From contig CAZFIA010000183.1 in assembly GCA_964519335.1 (NCBI GenBank), positions 1-6,986 of the forward strand: a stretch of DNA of 6,986 bases, given 5' to 3'. A model generated the notes under the pieces. The model worked only from the letters and a program-made list of their open reading frames with translations, made no database searches and was not told the DNA's origin. The translations under genes were made by a program, and so were the position numbers. Positions 1 to 5,800 of this stretch are shown piece after piece. Source of the stretch: JALZVT01 sp964519335 (GTDB lineage Bacteria; Pseudomonadota; Gammaproteobacteria; Pseudomonadales; Azotimanducaceae). The stretch's first letter is position 1; the number at the start of each line of letters is the position of its first letter.

Positions 1-2
1 CT

Positions 3-605
3 ATTTTGCCTGACCTGTATGCGGGCGACAGCGTGCGCGTGCAAGGCAGATACGCAACGCCCGGTCAGTTCCCCGTTCAGCTCAGCGCGCGTAGTGGTGG
101 TCAGCGGATAAGCCTGCCGATGACAGTTACGCTAAAAGAAAGTGTGCCGGATACCTCGGCTACTTCTGTCGGAGGCGAAGCCATTGCGTTGGTTTGGGCG
201 CGCAGTGCGATCAGAGATGCCATGCACCAACTAAGTGTGCCGCAGCAGTTGCGGATGAACGAAAGTTCAAACGACAGCATTGTTGAACGCGTTACGCAGC
301 TTGGTTTGGATTACTCTTTGGCCACACGCTGGACTTCGTTTGTGGCGGTGAGCGAACAGATTGTCAATCCAAATCCAGAGCTTGCTGTTGATACGAGCGT
401 GCCGAATGCCAAGGTGGCGGGGGTGAGCAAGAGTGCTTATCCGGGCGTTGCCGCGACGAATGTCCCCCATGGCGGCTATGGAGCGCCAGAGCCAGCAACC
501 TGGCTCGGACTGGCGTTGCTTGCGTTGATCTTGTTGCTTTGGTTTGGTGCGATTCGCCCCGACTCTCTGTTTACGGATAGTGCAGGGGAAGGTGCGGTAA
601 GCTAG
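3..605 (+). CDS. VIT/VWA-domain envelope protein, C-terminal part (5' truncated)
   Basis: The frame is open at the window's left edge (ATT at 3-5 continues it), so this is the 3' end of a longer gene; the TTG at 6 need not be a start. The visible part lacks the VIT and von Willebrand A domains expected upstream, but its tail matches the family: a beta-rich stretch (near 12-140), a helical segment beginning ALVWARSAIRD, then a 'LGLDYSLATRWTSFVAV' block (about 301-351), the usual conserved block after the VWA domain in proteobacterial inter-alpha-trypsin-inhibitor-like proteins. A small-residue linker leads to a Pro-Glu-Pro (486-494) and about 17 hydrophobic residues (504-554), then one Arg and a 16-residue polar tail. 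This implies a protein anchored in the inner membrane with most of its mass on the other side, though the N-terminal signal is not visible. Its molecular role is unknown. It ends in a CTAG overlap with the convergent acyltransferase gene. Family assignment is fairly confident, from motif memory. Confidence 0.72.
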   Translation: MLPDLYAGDSVRVQGRYATPGQFPVQLSARSGGQRISLPMTVTLKESVPDTSATSVGGEAIALVWARSAIRDAMHQLSVPQQLRMNESSNDSIVERVTQLGLDYSLATRWTSFVAVSEQIVNPNPELAVDTSVPNAKVAGVSKSAYPGVAATNVPHGGYGAPEPATWLGLALLALILLLWFGAIRPDSLFTDSAGEGAVS

Positions 606-1804
606 TTGTCGCGCGAAGGTTTGGGTCCAGGCAACTCTACATCAGATCGAAAAGGTGTGTGGTTTCTAATGTGATCTATATCTTCGCGAACATAAGCACG
701 CTCTTCGTCGAGGTATTTGGCTACCGCATTGCGAAACTGTGGATCGCGAACAAAGTGCGCGCTGTAGGTGGCTTGCGGCAGATAACCGCGAGCCACTTTG
801 TGAGCGCCTTGAGCTCCAGCTTCTACGCGCGACAGGCCTCTCTCTATGGCAAACTCGATAGCCTGGTAGTAGCAGGTTTCGAAGTGCAAAAAAGGATGGT
901 CTTCAAGGCAACCCCAATTACGTCCGTAGAGGCAATCAGAACCTATAAAGTTGATCGCACCCGCTATGTATCTACCTTCGCGTTCACAAAGCACCAGTAG
1001 AATGTCTTCCGGTGCAGACTGACTTATCAGCGAGAAAAACTCTCGTGTTAGATAAGGGCTACCCCATTTACGTGCACCGGTATCTTCGTAAAATCGATAG
1101 AACGCATCCCAATGCTCTTCTTTAAGAGCGTCACCCGTTAACCGGTGAATGCTAATACCGTTTGCCAGAGCGTCCCGGCGCTCTCTGCGAACGTTCTTGC
1201 GTTTCTTGGAGGAGAGCTCTGTCAGAAAATCATCGAATGTTTCGTAGCCGTTATTTTGCCAATGAAATTGCTGATCCATGCGCCGGAGATAACCGAGTTG
1301 GCCTGCGCTTTGCCATTGCGTCTCGGGCATAAACGTAAAGTGAACGCTGGATACGTCGGTCTGTTCTGCCACCTGCATGCAAGCGCCAAGCAACATCTCT
1401 TCGGTATCGCCCGGTGCATCGGGCGCCGCCAGTAGGCGCCGTCCGGTTGCTGGCGTAAACGGCACGCTACCCTGCAGTTTTGGGTAATAGCTGTGTCCGG
1501 CGCGATGCCAGGCATCAGCCCAGGCGTAGTCGAACACGTACTCACCCTGTGAGTGGCCTTTCATATACAGCGGAACCACGCCGAGTACTTTGCCAGATTG
1601 AGCTGCGGGTTCTTCAAGAACCAGGTGGAAAGGTTGCCAGCCGGTATCTGCAGTCGCGGAACCAGAGTCTTCAAGGGCCTTTAAGAACGCATGGCGCAAA
1701 AACGGGTTGTACGGTTCTGCGTCTGACGGATTTGCGCATTGATCCCAAACCTCGGGATCAATGTCGCTGATGCTTTGCAGTATTCGTGCGGTTTTATCGG
1801 TCAA
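602..1804 (-). CDS. FemAB-like predicted N-acyltransferase (COG3146/DUF482)
   Basis: This 400-residue protein has the GNAT/FemAB-like fold of the COG3146 'predicted N-acyltransferase' group, common in proteobacteria and of unproved substrate. Family hallmarks in order are NPFLRHAFLKALEDSGSA (33-50), a GEYVFDYAWADAWHRAG stretch (87-103) followed by YYPKLQGSVPFTPATGRRLL (106-125), a basic SSKKRKNVRRERR segment (198-210), YGRNWGC (293-299), and HFETCYYQAIEFAIERGL plus EAGAQGAHKVARGYLP (307-343), the acyl-CoA-site-like C-terminal half. No signal peptide or membrane segment is seen, so it is probably cytosolic. The start is TTG at 1804: upstream in-frame codons contain no ATG or GTG before a TAA, and the N-terminus (xDIDPEVWDxCA) then matches the family. 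It lies 73 bp downstream of the flavodoxin-like gene on the same strand and may be co-transcribed. Its stop overlaps the convergent gene's stop in CTAG. Family is confident; acyl donor and acceptor are unknown. Confidence 0.88.
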   Translation of the reverse strand: MTDKTARILQSISDIDPEVWDQCANPSDAEPYNPFLRHAFLKALEDSGSATADTGWQPFHLVLEEPAAQSGKVLGVVPLYMKGHSQGEYVFDYAWADAWHRAGHSYYPKLQGSVPFTPATGRRLLAAPDAPGDTEEMLLGACMQVAEQTDVSSVHFTFMPETQWQSAGQLGYLRRMDQQFHWQNNGYETFDDFLTELSSKKRKNVRRERRDALANGISIHRLTGDALKEEHWDAFYRFYEDTGARKWGSPYLTREFFSLISQSAPEDILLVLCEREGRYIAGAINFIGSDCLYGRNWGCLEDHPFLHFETCYYQAIEFAIERGLSRVEAGAQGAHKVARGYLPQATYSAHFVRDPQFRNAVAKYLDEERAYVREDIDHIRNHTPFRSDVELPGPKPSRDN

Positions 1805-1824
1805 GCGAGAAACACTTTGCTTTT

Positions 1825-1850
1825 TGATTGCTCTGAAATGATTGCTCTGA
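1825..1850. repeat. Tandem direct repeat, 12-bp identical units with 14-bp period
   Basis: TGATTGCTCTGA occurs at 1825-1836 and again, identically, at 1839-1850, separated by AA. The pair lies in the 73-bp gap between the flavodoxin-like gene and the acyltransferase gene, about 20-45 bp upstream of the acyltransferase TTG start. It could be a recent slippage duplication or a paired protein-binding site. Function is unknown. Confidence 0.7.
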
Positions 1851-1859
1851 GTCCTCAGA
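1846..1859. repeat. 14-nt inverted repeat in the flavodoxin-acyltransferase gap
   Basis: TCTGAG and CTCAGA flank a 2-nt TC centre, giving a perfect 6-bp arm palindrome that shares bases with the second direct-repeat unit. On the leftward transcript there is no T-run after it, so it does not look like an intrinsic terminator. It lies 19 bp past the flavodoxin stop and may be an operator or an RNA processing stem. The call is weak. Confidence 0.45.
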
Positions 1860-1877
1860 CGAGTTTACCCTTTGGTC

Positions 1878-2357
1878 TCAGTAAATACCCGCGTCCAGAC
1901 CCATAGCGAGGGCCAGTCCCAGTTGTTCGCAGAGTGTCTTATGCTCGGTGGTAACCGGACCTCGGGCAATCACGGCCTCTTGCACCTGTACCCACGGATA
2001 ACCGCCGGCAATTCGCTCAATGGCCTTAAGGGCACCTCGGCCGTCATTTTCGCAGCTGATAAACACCGCGTAGGGCAGAGGTTGCAACTTACCTTCGACC
2101 TCGTAGTAGGTACGGTCAAGAAAGTCCTTTACGGCGCCGGACATGTAGCCAAAGTTCTCTGGCGTGCCCAACAGCAGTCCATGTGCCCACAATAGATCCT
2201 CAGGACCGGCATCTTTTGCAAGCCTGACCCTCAAATTTATGCCGGAAACCTCGGGGTGCTCAATCCCTCGCTGTACGGCGAGGGCAAGCTCCCGAGTGTT
2301 TCCGGTCTTGCTGTGATAGACCAGTAGCAGGTGTTTTACGGCCGCATCGTCCGTCAT
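1878..2357 (-). CDS. Flavodoxin-family / NAD(P)H-dependent FMN oxidoreductase
   Basis: This 159-residue single-domain flavodoxin-like protein should bind FMN and carry out electron transfer or small-quinone or enone reduction in the cytosol. The FMN phosphate loop is YHSKTGNTREL (14-24; Ser16, Thr18, Gly19 and Thr21 in the T/SxTGxT pattern). The second signature is GTPENFGYMSGAVKDFLDR (64-82), matching the NAD(P)H:quinone-oxidoreductase/WrbA-like 'GTP-x-x-FG-x-M-x-x-x-x-K-x-FLDR' pattern. ISCENDGRGAL (100-110) is the third flavin-contacting strand region. Length is normal for a small flavodoxin. I chose the ATG at 2357; a TTG at 2384 would add nine polar residues (STKKRPK-like) without a better ribosome site. 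Only a weak purine run (AAAGAAAAGA) precedes the ATG. It is divergent from the threonine ammonia-lyase with 80 bp between starts, and is probably first in a leftward unit with the acyltransferase. The electron partner and substrate cannot be read from the sequence. Confidence 0.85.
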   Translation of the reverse strand: MTDDAAVKHLLLVYHSKTGNTRELALAVQRGIEHPEVSGINLRVRLAKDAGPEDLLWAHGLLLGTPENFGYMSGAVKDFLDRTYYEVEGKLQPLPYAVFISCENDGRGALKAIERIAGGYPWVQVQEAVIARGPVTTEHKTLCEQLGLALAMGLDAGIY

Positions 2358-2423
2358 GGTTTTGGGTCTTTTCTTTGTTGACAATAGTGGTTGGCGATAG
2401 TGGCGTTATTGGTGGCAGGCGTG

Positions 2424-2431
2424 AGTATACT
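2424..2431. promoter_or_regulatory. Palindromic AGTATACT, candidate -10 element in the divergent intergenic region
   Basis: AGTATACT is its own reverse complement, so TATACT (one mismatch to TATAAT) is present on both strands. Rightward, transcription would start near 2438, right at the ATG of the threonine ammonia-lyase, giving a leaderless or nearly leaderless mRNA. Leftward, it would give a leader of about 60 nt for the flavodoxin-like gene. I see no good -35 at 16-18 bp on either strand. A TTGACA at 2378-2383 is too far away and has no matching -10. This is a candidate only. Confidence 0.35.
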
Positions 2432-2437
2432 GCGCTC

Positions 2438-3676
2438 ATGAATGAAGCGATGCCCAAGCGCAATTCAGAACCGGTTACGCTTGCTGCTATCAAAGCAGCC
2501 AGAGCACGCATCGCTCCCAAGTTGAGAGTCACGCCCTGTTCGCATTCGGTCACCCTTTCGGCCATAACCGGGGCAGAGGTTTGGCTCAAATTTGAGAATC
2601 TGCAGTTTACCTCGTCCTTTAAAGAGCGCGGAGCTCTTAATGCCCTGTTGTTGTTGAGCGCAGAACAAAAGGCTCAGGGCGTCATAGCGATGTCGGCGGG
2701 AAACCATGCTCAAGCGCTTGCCCATCATGGTCAGCGGTTGGGTCTGCCCACCACCATAGTTATGCCGAAGACCACTCCCAATGCGAAGGTAGAGGCTACC
2801 CGCGTCTTTGATGCTGAAGTCATTCTGCATGGCGATCAGTTTGATGAGGCTCGAAGCTATACAGAGAAGCTTGCGGTGGAACGCGGTATGACCCTCGTAC
2901 ATCCATTTGATGATCCGAACGTTATCGCTGGGCAAGGCACGCTAGGCCTTGAGCTTTTGGATCAACTCGACTCTTTTGATGATCTGGTTGTGCCAGTGGG
3001 CGGAGGGGGCCTGTTAAGCGGCACCGCGCTGGTGGTTAACTCCATGCGACCAGAGGTACGGATCACCGGAGTACAAATGCAACGCTACTCTGCCGCTGCG
3101 CAGGCATTTGCGGGGGACGTTCAGCCCATTACTGCCGGCAATACAGTTGCTGAAGGTATTGCCGTAAAGAGCCCCGGCCGACTGACCTTGCCGCTTCTGA
3201 AGAAACACGTTCAGGCTATGTGTTTGGTTAGCGAAAGCAACGTTGAACAGGCGGTTTTTGATTTACTTGAAATCGAGAAAACTGTCACCGAAGGCGCAGG
3301 TGCGGCCGGACTTGCAGCGCTCATTGAAGATCCCGACCGATATCGGAATCGACGGGTGGTTGTCGTACTCACGGGGGGCAATATCGACATGATGATCTTG
3401 TCTTCTATTTTGCAACGCGGCCTGGTGCGCAGCCACAGGCTCGCAAAGCTTCGGGTAGAGATTGCAGATTTGCCCGGATCGCTAGGCAAGCTGACCCACG
3501 CGATTGGCGAGCTTGGTGGCAACATTGTCGAGCTAGAACATCATCGCGCTTTTGCTGGCAGTACCGTACGCGCCACTTTGATTGAGTTGTCCCTGCAGTT
3601 GCGTGGCGAAGCCGAACTCGCAGCGATGATTTCTACCCTAAACACTATGGGATTCAACGCAAAATCTGCGGACTGA
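2438..3676 (+). CDS. ilvA: Threonine ammonia-lyase (threonine dehydratase), single ACT domain
   Basis: This PLP enzyme deaminates L-threonine to 2-oxobutyrate and ammonia, the first step towards isoleucine and also a catabolic route. The 412-residue form has one C-terminal ACT domain and so belongs to the roughly 400-residue class rather than the longer E. coli IlvA type. Seen in order: SSFKERGA with the PLP Schiff-base Lys62; SAGNHAQ (86-92), the substrate/PLP loop; VPVGGGGLLSG (185-195), the glycine-rich phosphate cup; EGAGAAGLAAL (285-295); LTGGNID (311-317); and an ACT domain from about 335 to 412 with the ADLPGSLGKL (343-352) ligand-loop motif, suggesting amino-acid allostery. I chose ATG 2438; ATG 2450 is an alternative four residues later, and neither has a clear Shine-Dalgarno. 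The gene heads a rightward series with the CMD gene 47 bp downstream. Whether its main role is biosynthetic or degradative is not decidable here, so the gene symbol is by analogy. Confidence 0.93.
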   Translation: MNEAMPKRNSEPVTLAAIKAARARIAPKLRVTPCSHSVTLSAITGAEVWLKFENLQFTSSFKERGALNALLLLSAEQKAQGVIAMSAGNHAQALAHHGQRLGLPTTIVMPKTTPNAKVEATRVFDAEVILHGDQFDEARSYTEKLAVERGMTLVHPFDDPNVIAGQGTLGLELLDQLDSFDDLVVPVGGGGLLSGTALVVNSMRPEVRITGVQMQRYSAAAQAFAGDVQPITAGNTVAEGIAVKSPGRLTLPLLKKHVQAMCLVSESNVEQAVFDLLEIEKTVTEGAGAAGLAALIEDPDRYRNRRVVVVLTGGNIDMMILSSILQRGLVRSHRLAKLRVEIADLPGSLGKLTHAIGELGGNIVELEHHRAFAGSTVRATLIELSLQLRGEAELAAMISTLNTMGFNAKSAD

Positions 3677-3710
3677 ACTCACGAACTAAATTAATAAAGC
3701 AAACACCCAC

Positions 3711-3716
3711 GAGAGG
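3711..3716 (+). promoter_or_regulatory. Ribosome binding site of the CMD-family gene
   Basis: GAGAGG lies 7 nt before the ATG at 3724, in a purine-rich stretch (GAGAGGAAAAG). It is the best Shine-Dalgarno of any gene start in the window and fixes the start of the CMD-family gene. The 47-bp gap from the threonine ammonia-lyase stop holds no terminator-like hairpin, so co-transcription is plausible. Confidence 0.75.
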
Positions 3717-3723
3717 AAAAGAT

Positions 3724-4305
3724 ATGCGCTTAAACCAACCGCGAATAAAACCGCTGCAGAAAGACGAGTGGAGCGAAGAAGCGAAGGCCGTACTTAAGCC
3801 TATGATTTCTGGAGAGGGGGTAAACGAAGGCCACACCGAAGTATTCAATATTTTCAAGACGCTGGTTAATCACCCGGACCTTGCGAGGCGTTGGTTGGTA
3901 TTTGGTAATCACATTCTAGGTAAATCCACGTTGCCTGCCCGGGAACGGGAGATATTGATATTACGGATTGGCTATCTCTGCCAGTCAGGCTACGAGTGGG
4001 GGCAGCATGTTGTTATTGGCAAGCGTTGTGGCATGACCGTTGCTGAGATCAACGCGTGCAAAACAGGTCCGGAGACACCAGGGCTCGCGGAAGCTGATCG
4101 CCTGCTGTTGCTCGCAACCGATGAGCTGCATACGGACGCCCACATCAGTGATAGTACCTGGGCAGGCCTGGCTGAATATTTTTCTACCCAGCAACTGATG
4201 GACCTGGTGTTTACCGTGGGCCAATACAATCTGGTCTCTATGGCCCTAAACAGCTTTGGGGTACAGCTCGATGAAGGTTTGCCTGGCTGGGATATCGACG
4301 CGTAG
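3724..4305 (+). CDS. Carboxymuconolactone decarboxylase (CMD/AhpD-fold) family protein
   Basis: This 193-residue, all-helical CMD-family protein is probably cytosolic. The core runs from about 40 to 135: NIFKTLVNHPDLARRWLVFG (42-61), STLPAREREILILRIGYLC (68-86), then YEWGQH (90-95) with Glu91 and His95 in the EWxxH signature. In CMD/AhpD-fold proteins this region carries the acid/base residues. The peroxidase AhpD has a CxxC pair here, whereas this protein has only a lone Cys86, so disulfide-type alkylhydroperoxidase activity is unlikely. A C-terminal conserved block, QLMDLVFTVGQYNLVSMALN (157-176), is typical of this subfamily. The true substrate is unknown: many such proteins are annotated as 4-carboxymuconolactone decarboxylase without evidence, and no protocatechuate-pathway genes are seen in the window. 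It follows the threonine ammonia-lyase by 47 bp and has a strong ribosome site. Confidence 0.87.
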   Translation: MRLNQPRIKPLQKDEWSEEAKAVLKPMISGEGVNEGHTEVFNIFKTLVNHPDLARRWLVFGNHILGKSTLPAREREILILRIGYLCQSGYEWGQHVVIGKRCGMTVAEINACKTGPETPGLAEADRLLLLATDELHTDAHISDSTWAGLAEYFSTQQLMDLVFTVGQYNLVSMALNSFGVQLDEGLPGWDIDA

Positions 4306-4498
4306 AACCTGGGGGGAAAGTTGGACAGGGTTGTCGGAAGATGTGCTCTGACCTGAGTTCTGGTGCTGAGAGCCGCCAAAAATGCAAAAATTGGGTGTAG
4401 TTTTGTAGCTTTTTGTCACTTTCGGTAACAAACCGGTTGACCATGACAAAACAATGAACGACCATTTGCTTCACTATATTTTGAAAGAACCGCTATCT
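4306..4498 (+). other. Intergenic gap between CMD gene and TMEM220-like gene
   Basis: There are 193 bp to the preferred downstream start, or 148 bp to the alternative ATG at 4454. The gap holds a G-run (4312-4317), a weak stem GCTCT/AGAGC spanning 4344-4372 with no following T-run, and an 8-bp palindrome AACCGGTT (4431-4438). A TATATT (4475-4480) could act as a -10 for an ATG at 4499, but its -35 position (CAATGA) is poor. A 19-codon ATG frame (4341-4400) looks like chance. This is a possible internal promoter region with no firm element. Confidence 0.5.
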
Positions 4499-4894
4499 AT
4501 GCGTCTGTTGATGATTGGAATTGCCGCTGTGTTTGTCGTGTTTGCGGTTCTTCAGCTCAACGATAGCGACTCTGGCCGCTGGTTTCTGGTTTACGCGATG
4601 GGCGCTGCGGTTGCAGCGCTCACCCTGCCTAGAGCGCTGTCACGCAACGCTCATCGACTGCTTGCCGTTGGCACCATGCTGCTCATGTTTTTCTACTTTT
4701 TTGGGTTATTCAAGCTCGCGCCTGGTCTGACTGAACTTTGGTGGCAAACTGAAGTGGGGCGTGAGGCAGGTGGTCTGTTTGTTGGCGGTTTTGCGTTGAT
4801 GCCGGTGCTGTCGTGTTACAGCTGCAGACTCAAGGCAACCCGAGCCTCTAAAAATCGGCGTGCACCTGCGGTTTTTTCCTCACCGCACAATTAG
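4499..4894 (+). CDS. TMEM220-like four-helix membrane protein
   Basis: A small inner-membrane protein of 131 residues, of unknown function, resembling the TMEM220 family found in bacteria and eukaryotes. Four hydrophobic segments are visible at about 2-20, 28-44, 53-73 and 90-107. The family-like mark is the LQLNDSD motif (18-24) directly after helix 1, equivalent to the usual 'Q-x-NDPD', followed by a Trp (28). WWQTEVGREAGGL (81-93) precedes helix 4. The C-terminal tail (108-131) is basic and probably disordered. I prefer ATG 4499 because family members begin right at helix 1. An in-frame ATG at 4454 would give 146 residues with a polar extension (MNDHLLHYILKEPLS) and no better ribosome site, so that start remains possible. 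Its TAG stop is immediately followed, in the same frame, by the GTG start of the CoA lyase, implying translational coupling. Family call is moderately confident. Confidence 0.7.
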   Translation: MRLLMIGIAAVFVVFAVLQLNDSDSGRWFLVYAMGAAVAALTLPRALSRNAHRLLAVGTMLLMFFYFFGLFKLAPGLTELWWQTEVGREAGGLFVGGFALMPVLSCYSCRLKATRASKNRRAPAVFSSPHN

Positions 4895-4897
4895 GTG
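4863..4897 (+). promoter_or_regulatory. Interrupted RNA hairpin covering the stop/start junction of the membrane protein and the CoA lyase
   Basis: CACCTGCGGT (4863-4872) can pair with ACCGC (4882-4886) and then, across a 6-nt bulge, with AGGTG (4893-4897). The result is a 10-bp interrupted stem with a 9-nt pyrimidine-rich loop. The 3' strand contains the last two bases of the upstream TAG and the whole GTG start of the downstream gene. A ribosome finishing the upstream gene would melt it, so it could enforce translational coupling. The pairing is read directly from the sequence; the function is inferred. Confidence 0.4.
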
Positions 4898-5800
4898 GCC
4901 CCGCCAGGGCACAAAACAGGGCGTAAATCAGCGCGGCTGTGCCGCTCGGTTCTTTACATGCCTGGTGCCAATACGCGCGCGCTAGAGAAATCCGCAACCC
5001 TCGACTGTGATGCGCTAATTTTTGATCTCGAAGACGCGGTTGCTCCGGCAGCCAAGGCGACTGCACGCGACAATGTTGTCGCGGCGCTCAAGAATACTAA
5101 CTATGGGCACCGCGAGCTTGTCGTTCGGGTTAACGGCCTTGATACGCCCTGGGGTGCCGAAGATGTCAGTGCAATCGCAGCGTTACCTCTGCACGCGGTG
5201 TTGTTTCCCAAAGTGGATAGCGGTGCGATGGTGGTTGCTGCGGTTGAGTCGCTGGCCGCTGCTGCACAAGTTGCAGATGTTGCTCCGCCGCCCATATGGG
5301 CAATGATTGAATCGCCTGCGAGCCTATTGAGGCTCGAAGAGATTTGTTCTGCACATGGGTCTCTTGAGGTGCTGGTTATGGGGACCAGTGATCTTGTTCG
5401 TGATCTGCGTGCTCGGCATATCGAGAGCCGTGAACCTGTGCTTTATGCCCTGTCCGCCACGGTAACCGCTGCGCGCGTTTTTGATCTCGACGTGCTCGAC
5501 GGAGTGCATCTCGATTTCCGTAACCTTGAGAGTTTTCGCGCGACCTGTGAGCAGGGGCGTGCGTTGGGGTTTGATGGTCGAACCCTCATTCATCCGTCGC
5601 AGATTGAAATCGCTAATGAGGTGTTCGGCTTTTCTGCGGAAGACCTGGATCTGGCTGAGCGCATTGTTGAGGTGTGGCAGCAGGCCGAAGCTGACGGGCT
5701 AGGCGTGGTTGAACTGGATGGCCAGCTCATCGAAAACCTGCATGCGGCGGAAGCCCAGCGTACGCTTGCACTTGCTGAAGAGCTTCGCAAGCGAAGCTAG
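4895..5800 (+). CDS. HpcH/HpaI-CitE-like CoA-ester lyase
   Basis: This 301-residue TIM-barrel enzyme of the HpcH/HpaI aldolase / citrate-lyase-beta-like family probably cleaves or forms a malyl-CoA or citramalyl-CoA type thioester (acetyl-CoA plus glyoxylate or pyruvate) with Mg2+. Motifs in order: RSVLYMPGANTRALEK (17-32); DALIFDLEDAV (39-49); VVRVNGLDTPW with Arg78 (76-86); LFPKV (103-107); MIESP with Glu139 and GTSDL with Asp166, the usual metal-ligand pair; GVHLDFRNLE (203-212); GFDGRTLIHPSQI (225-237). Length is standard for a stand-alone lyase. No citrate-lyase alpha or gamma subunit lies next to it, which argues against a citrate lyase complex. The GTG at 4895 is the only reasonable start: the preceding in-frame codon is the TAG of the membrane-protein gene, and the next ATG (4958) would remove the RSVLY strand. 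There is no Shine-Dalgarno, so expression probably depends on coupling. The exact CoA substrate is unknown. Confidence 0.87.
   Translation: MAPPGHKTGRKSARLCRSVLYMPGANTRALEKSATLDCDALIFDLEDAVAPAAKATARDNVVAALKNTNYGHRELVVRVNGLDTPWGAEDVSAIAALPLHAVLFPKVDSGAMVVAAVESLAAAAQVADVAPPPIWAMIESPASLLRLEEICSAHGSLEVLVMGTSDLVRDLRARHIESREPVLYALSATVTAARVFDLDVLDGVHLDFRNLESFRATCEQGRALGFDGRTLIHPSQIEIANEVFGFSAEDLDLAERIVEVWQQAEADGLGVVELDGQLIENLHAAEAQRTLALAEELRKRS
5781..5798 (+). terminator. Perfect hairpin at the 3' end of the CoA lyase gene, possible terminator
   Basis: AGCTTCGCAAGCGAAGCT is palindromic except for its central AA, giving a 7-bp stem with a CAAG loop (or 8 bp with a 2-nt loop). It encodes the last residues of the lyase, and its final CT begins the CTAG stop overlap. 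The following rightward sequence (TTCACTTCCTTTCTTATT) is pyrimidine-rich but not a proper T-run, so termination may be weak or Rho-assisted. On the leftward strand no T-rich stretch follows, so I would call it mainly a rightward element. Confidence 0.45.

Noticed and set aside
659..1000. Rightward 113-codon frame antisense to the acyltransferase C-terminal half
   Set aside because: It shadows a conserved coding region; the composition follows from the opposite strand.
1145..1435. Rightward 96-codon frame antisense to the acyltransferase gene
   Set aside because: It lies wholly inside a well-supported gene on the other strand, and its translation shows no recognisable domain or ribosome site.
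2378..2383. Consensus TTGACA as a -35 for the threonine ammonia-lyase
   Set aside because: No acceptable -10 lies 16-18 bp downstream, and the TATACT at 2426 is more than 40 bp away.
4344..4372. Stem GCTCT/AGAGC after the CMD gene as an intrinsic terminator
   Set aside because: The stem is only 5 bp with a long loop and is followed by an A-rich rather than T-rich stretch.
4341..4400. 19-codon ATG frame with two cysteines between the CMD and membrane-protein genes
   Set aside because: GGAAG abuts the ATG with no spacing, the frame is very short, and nothing else supports translation.
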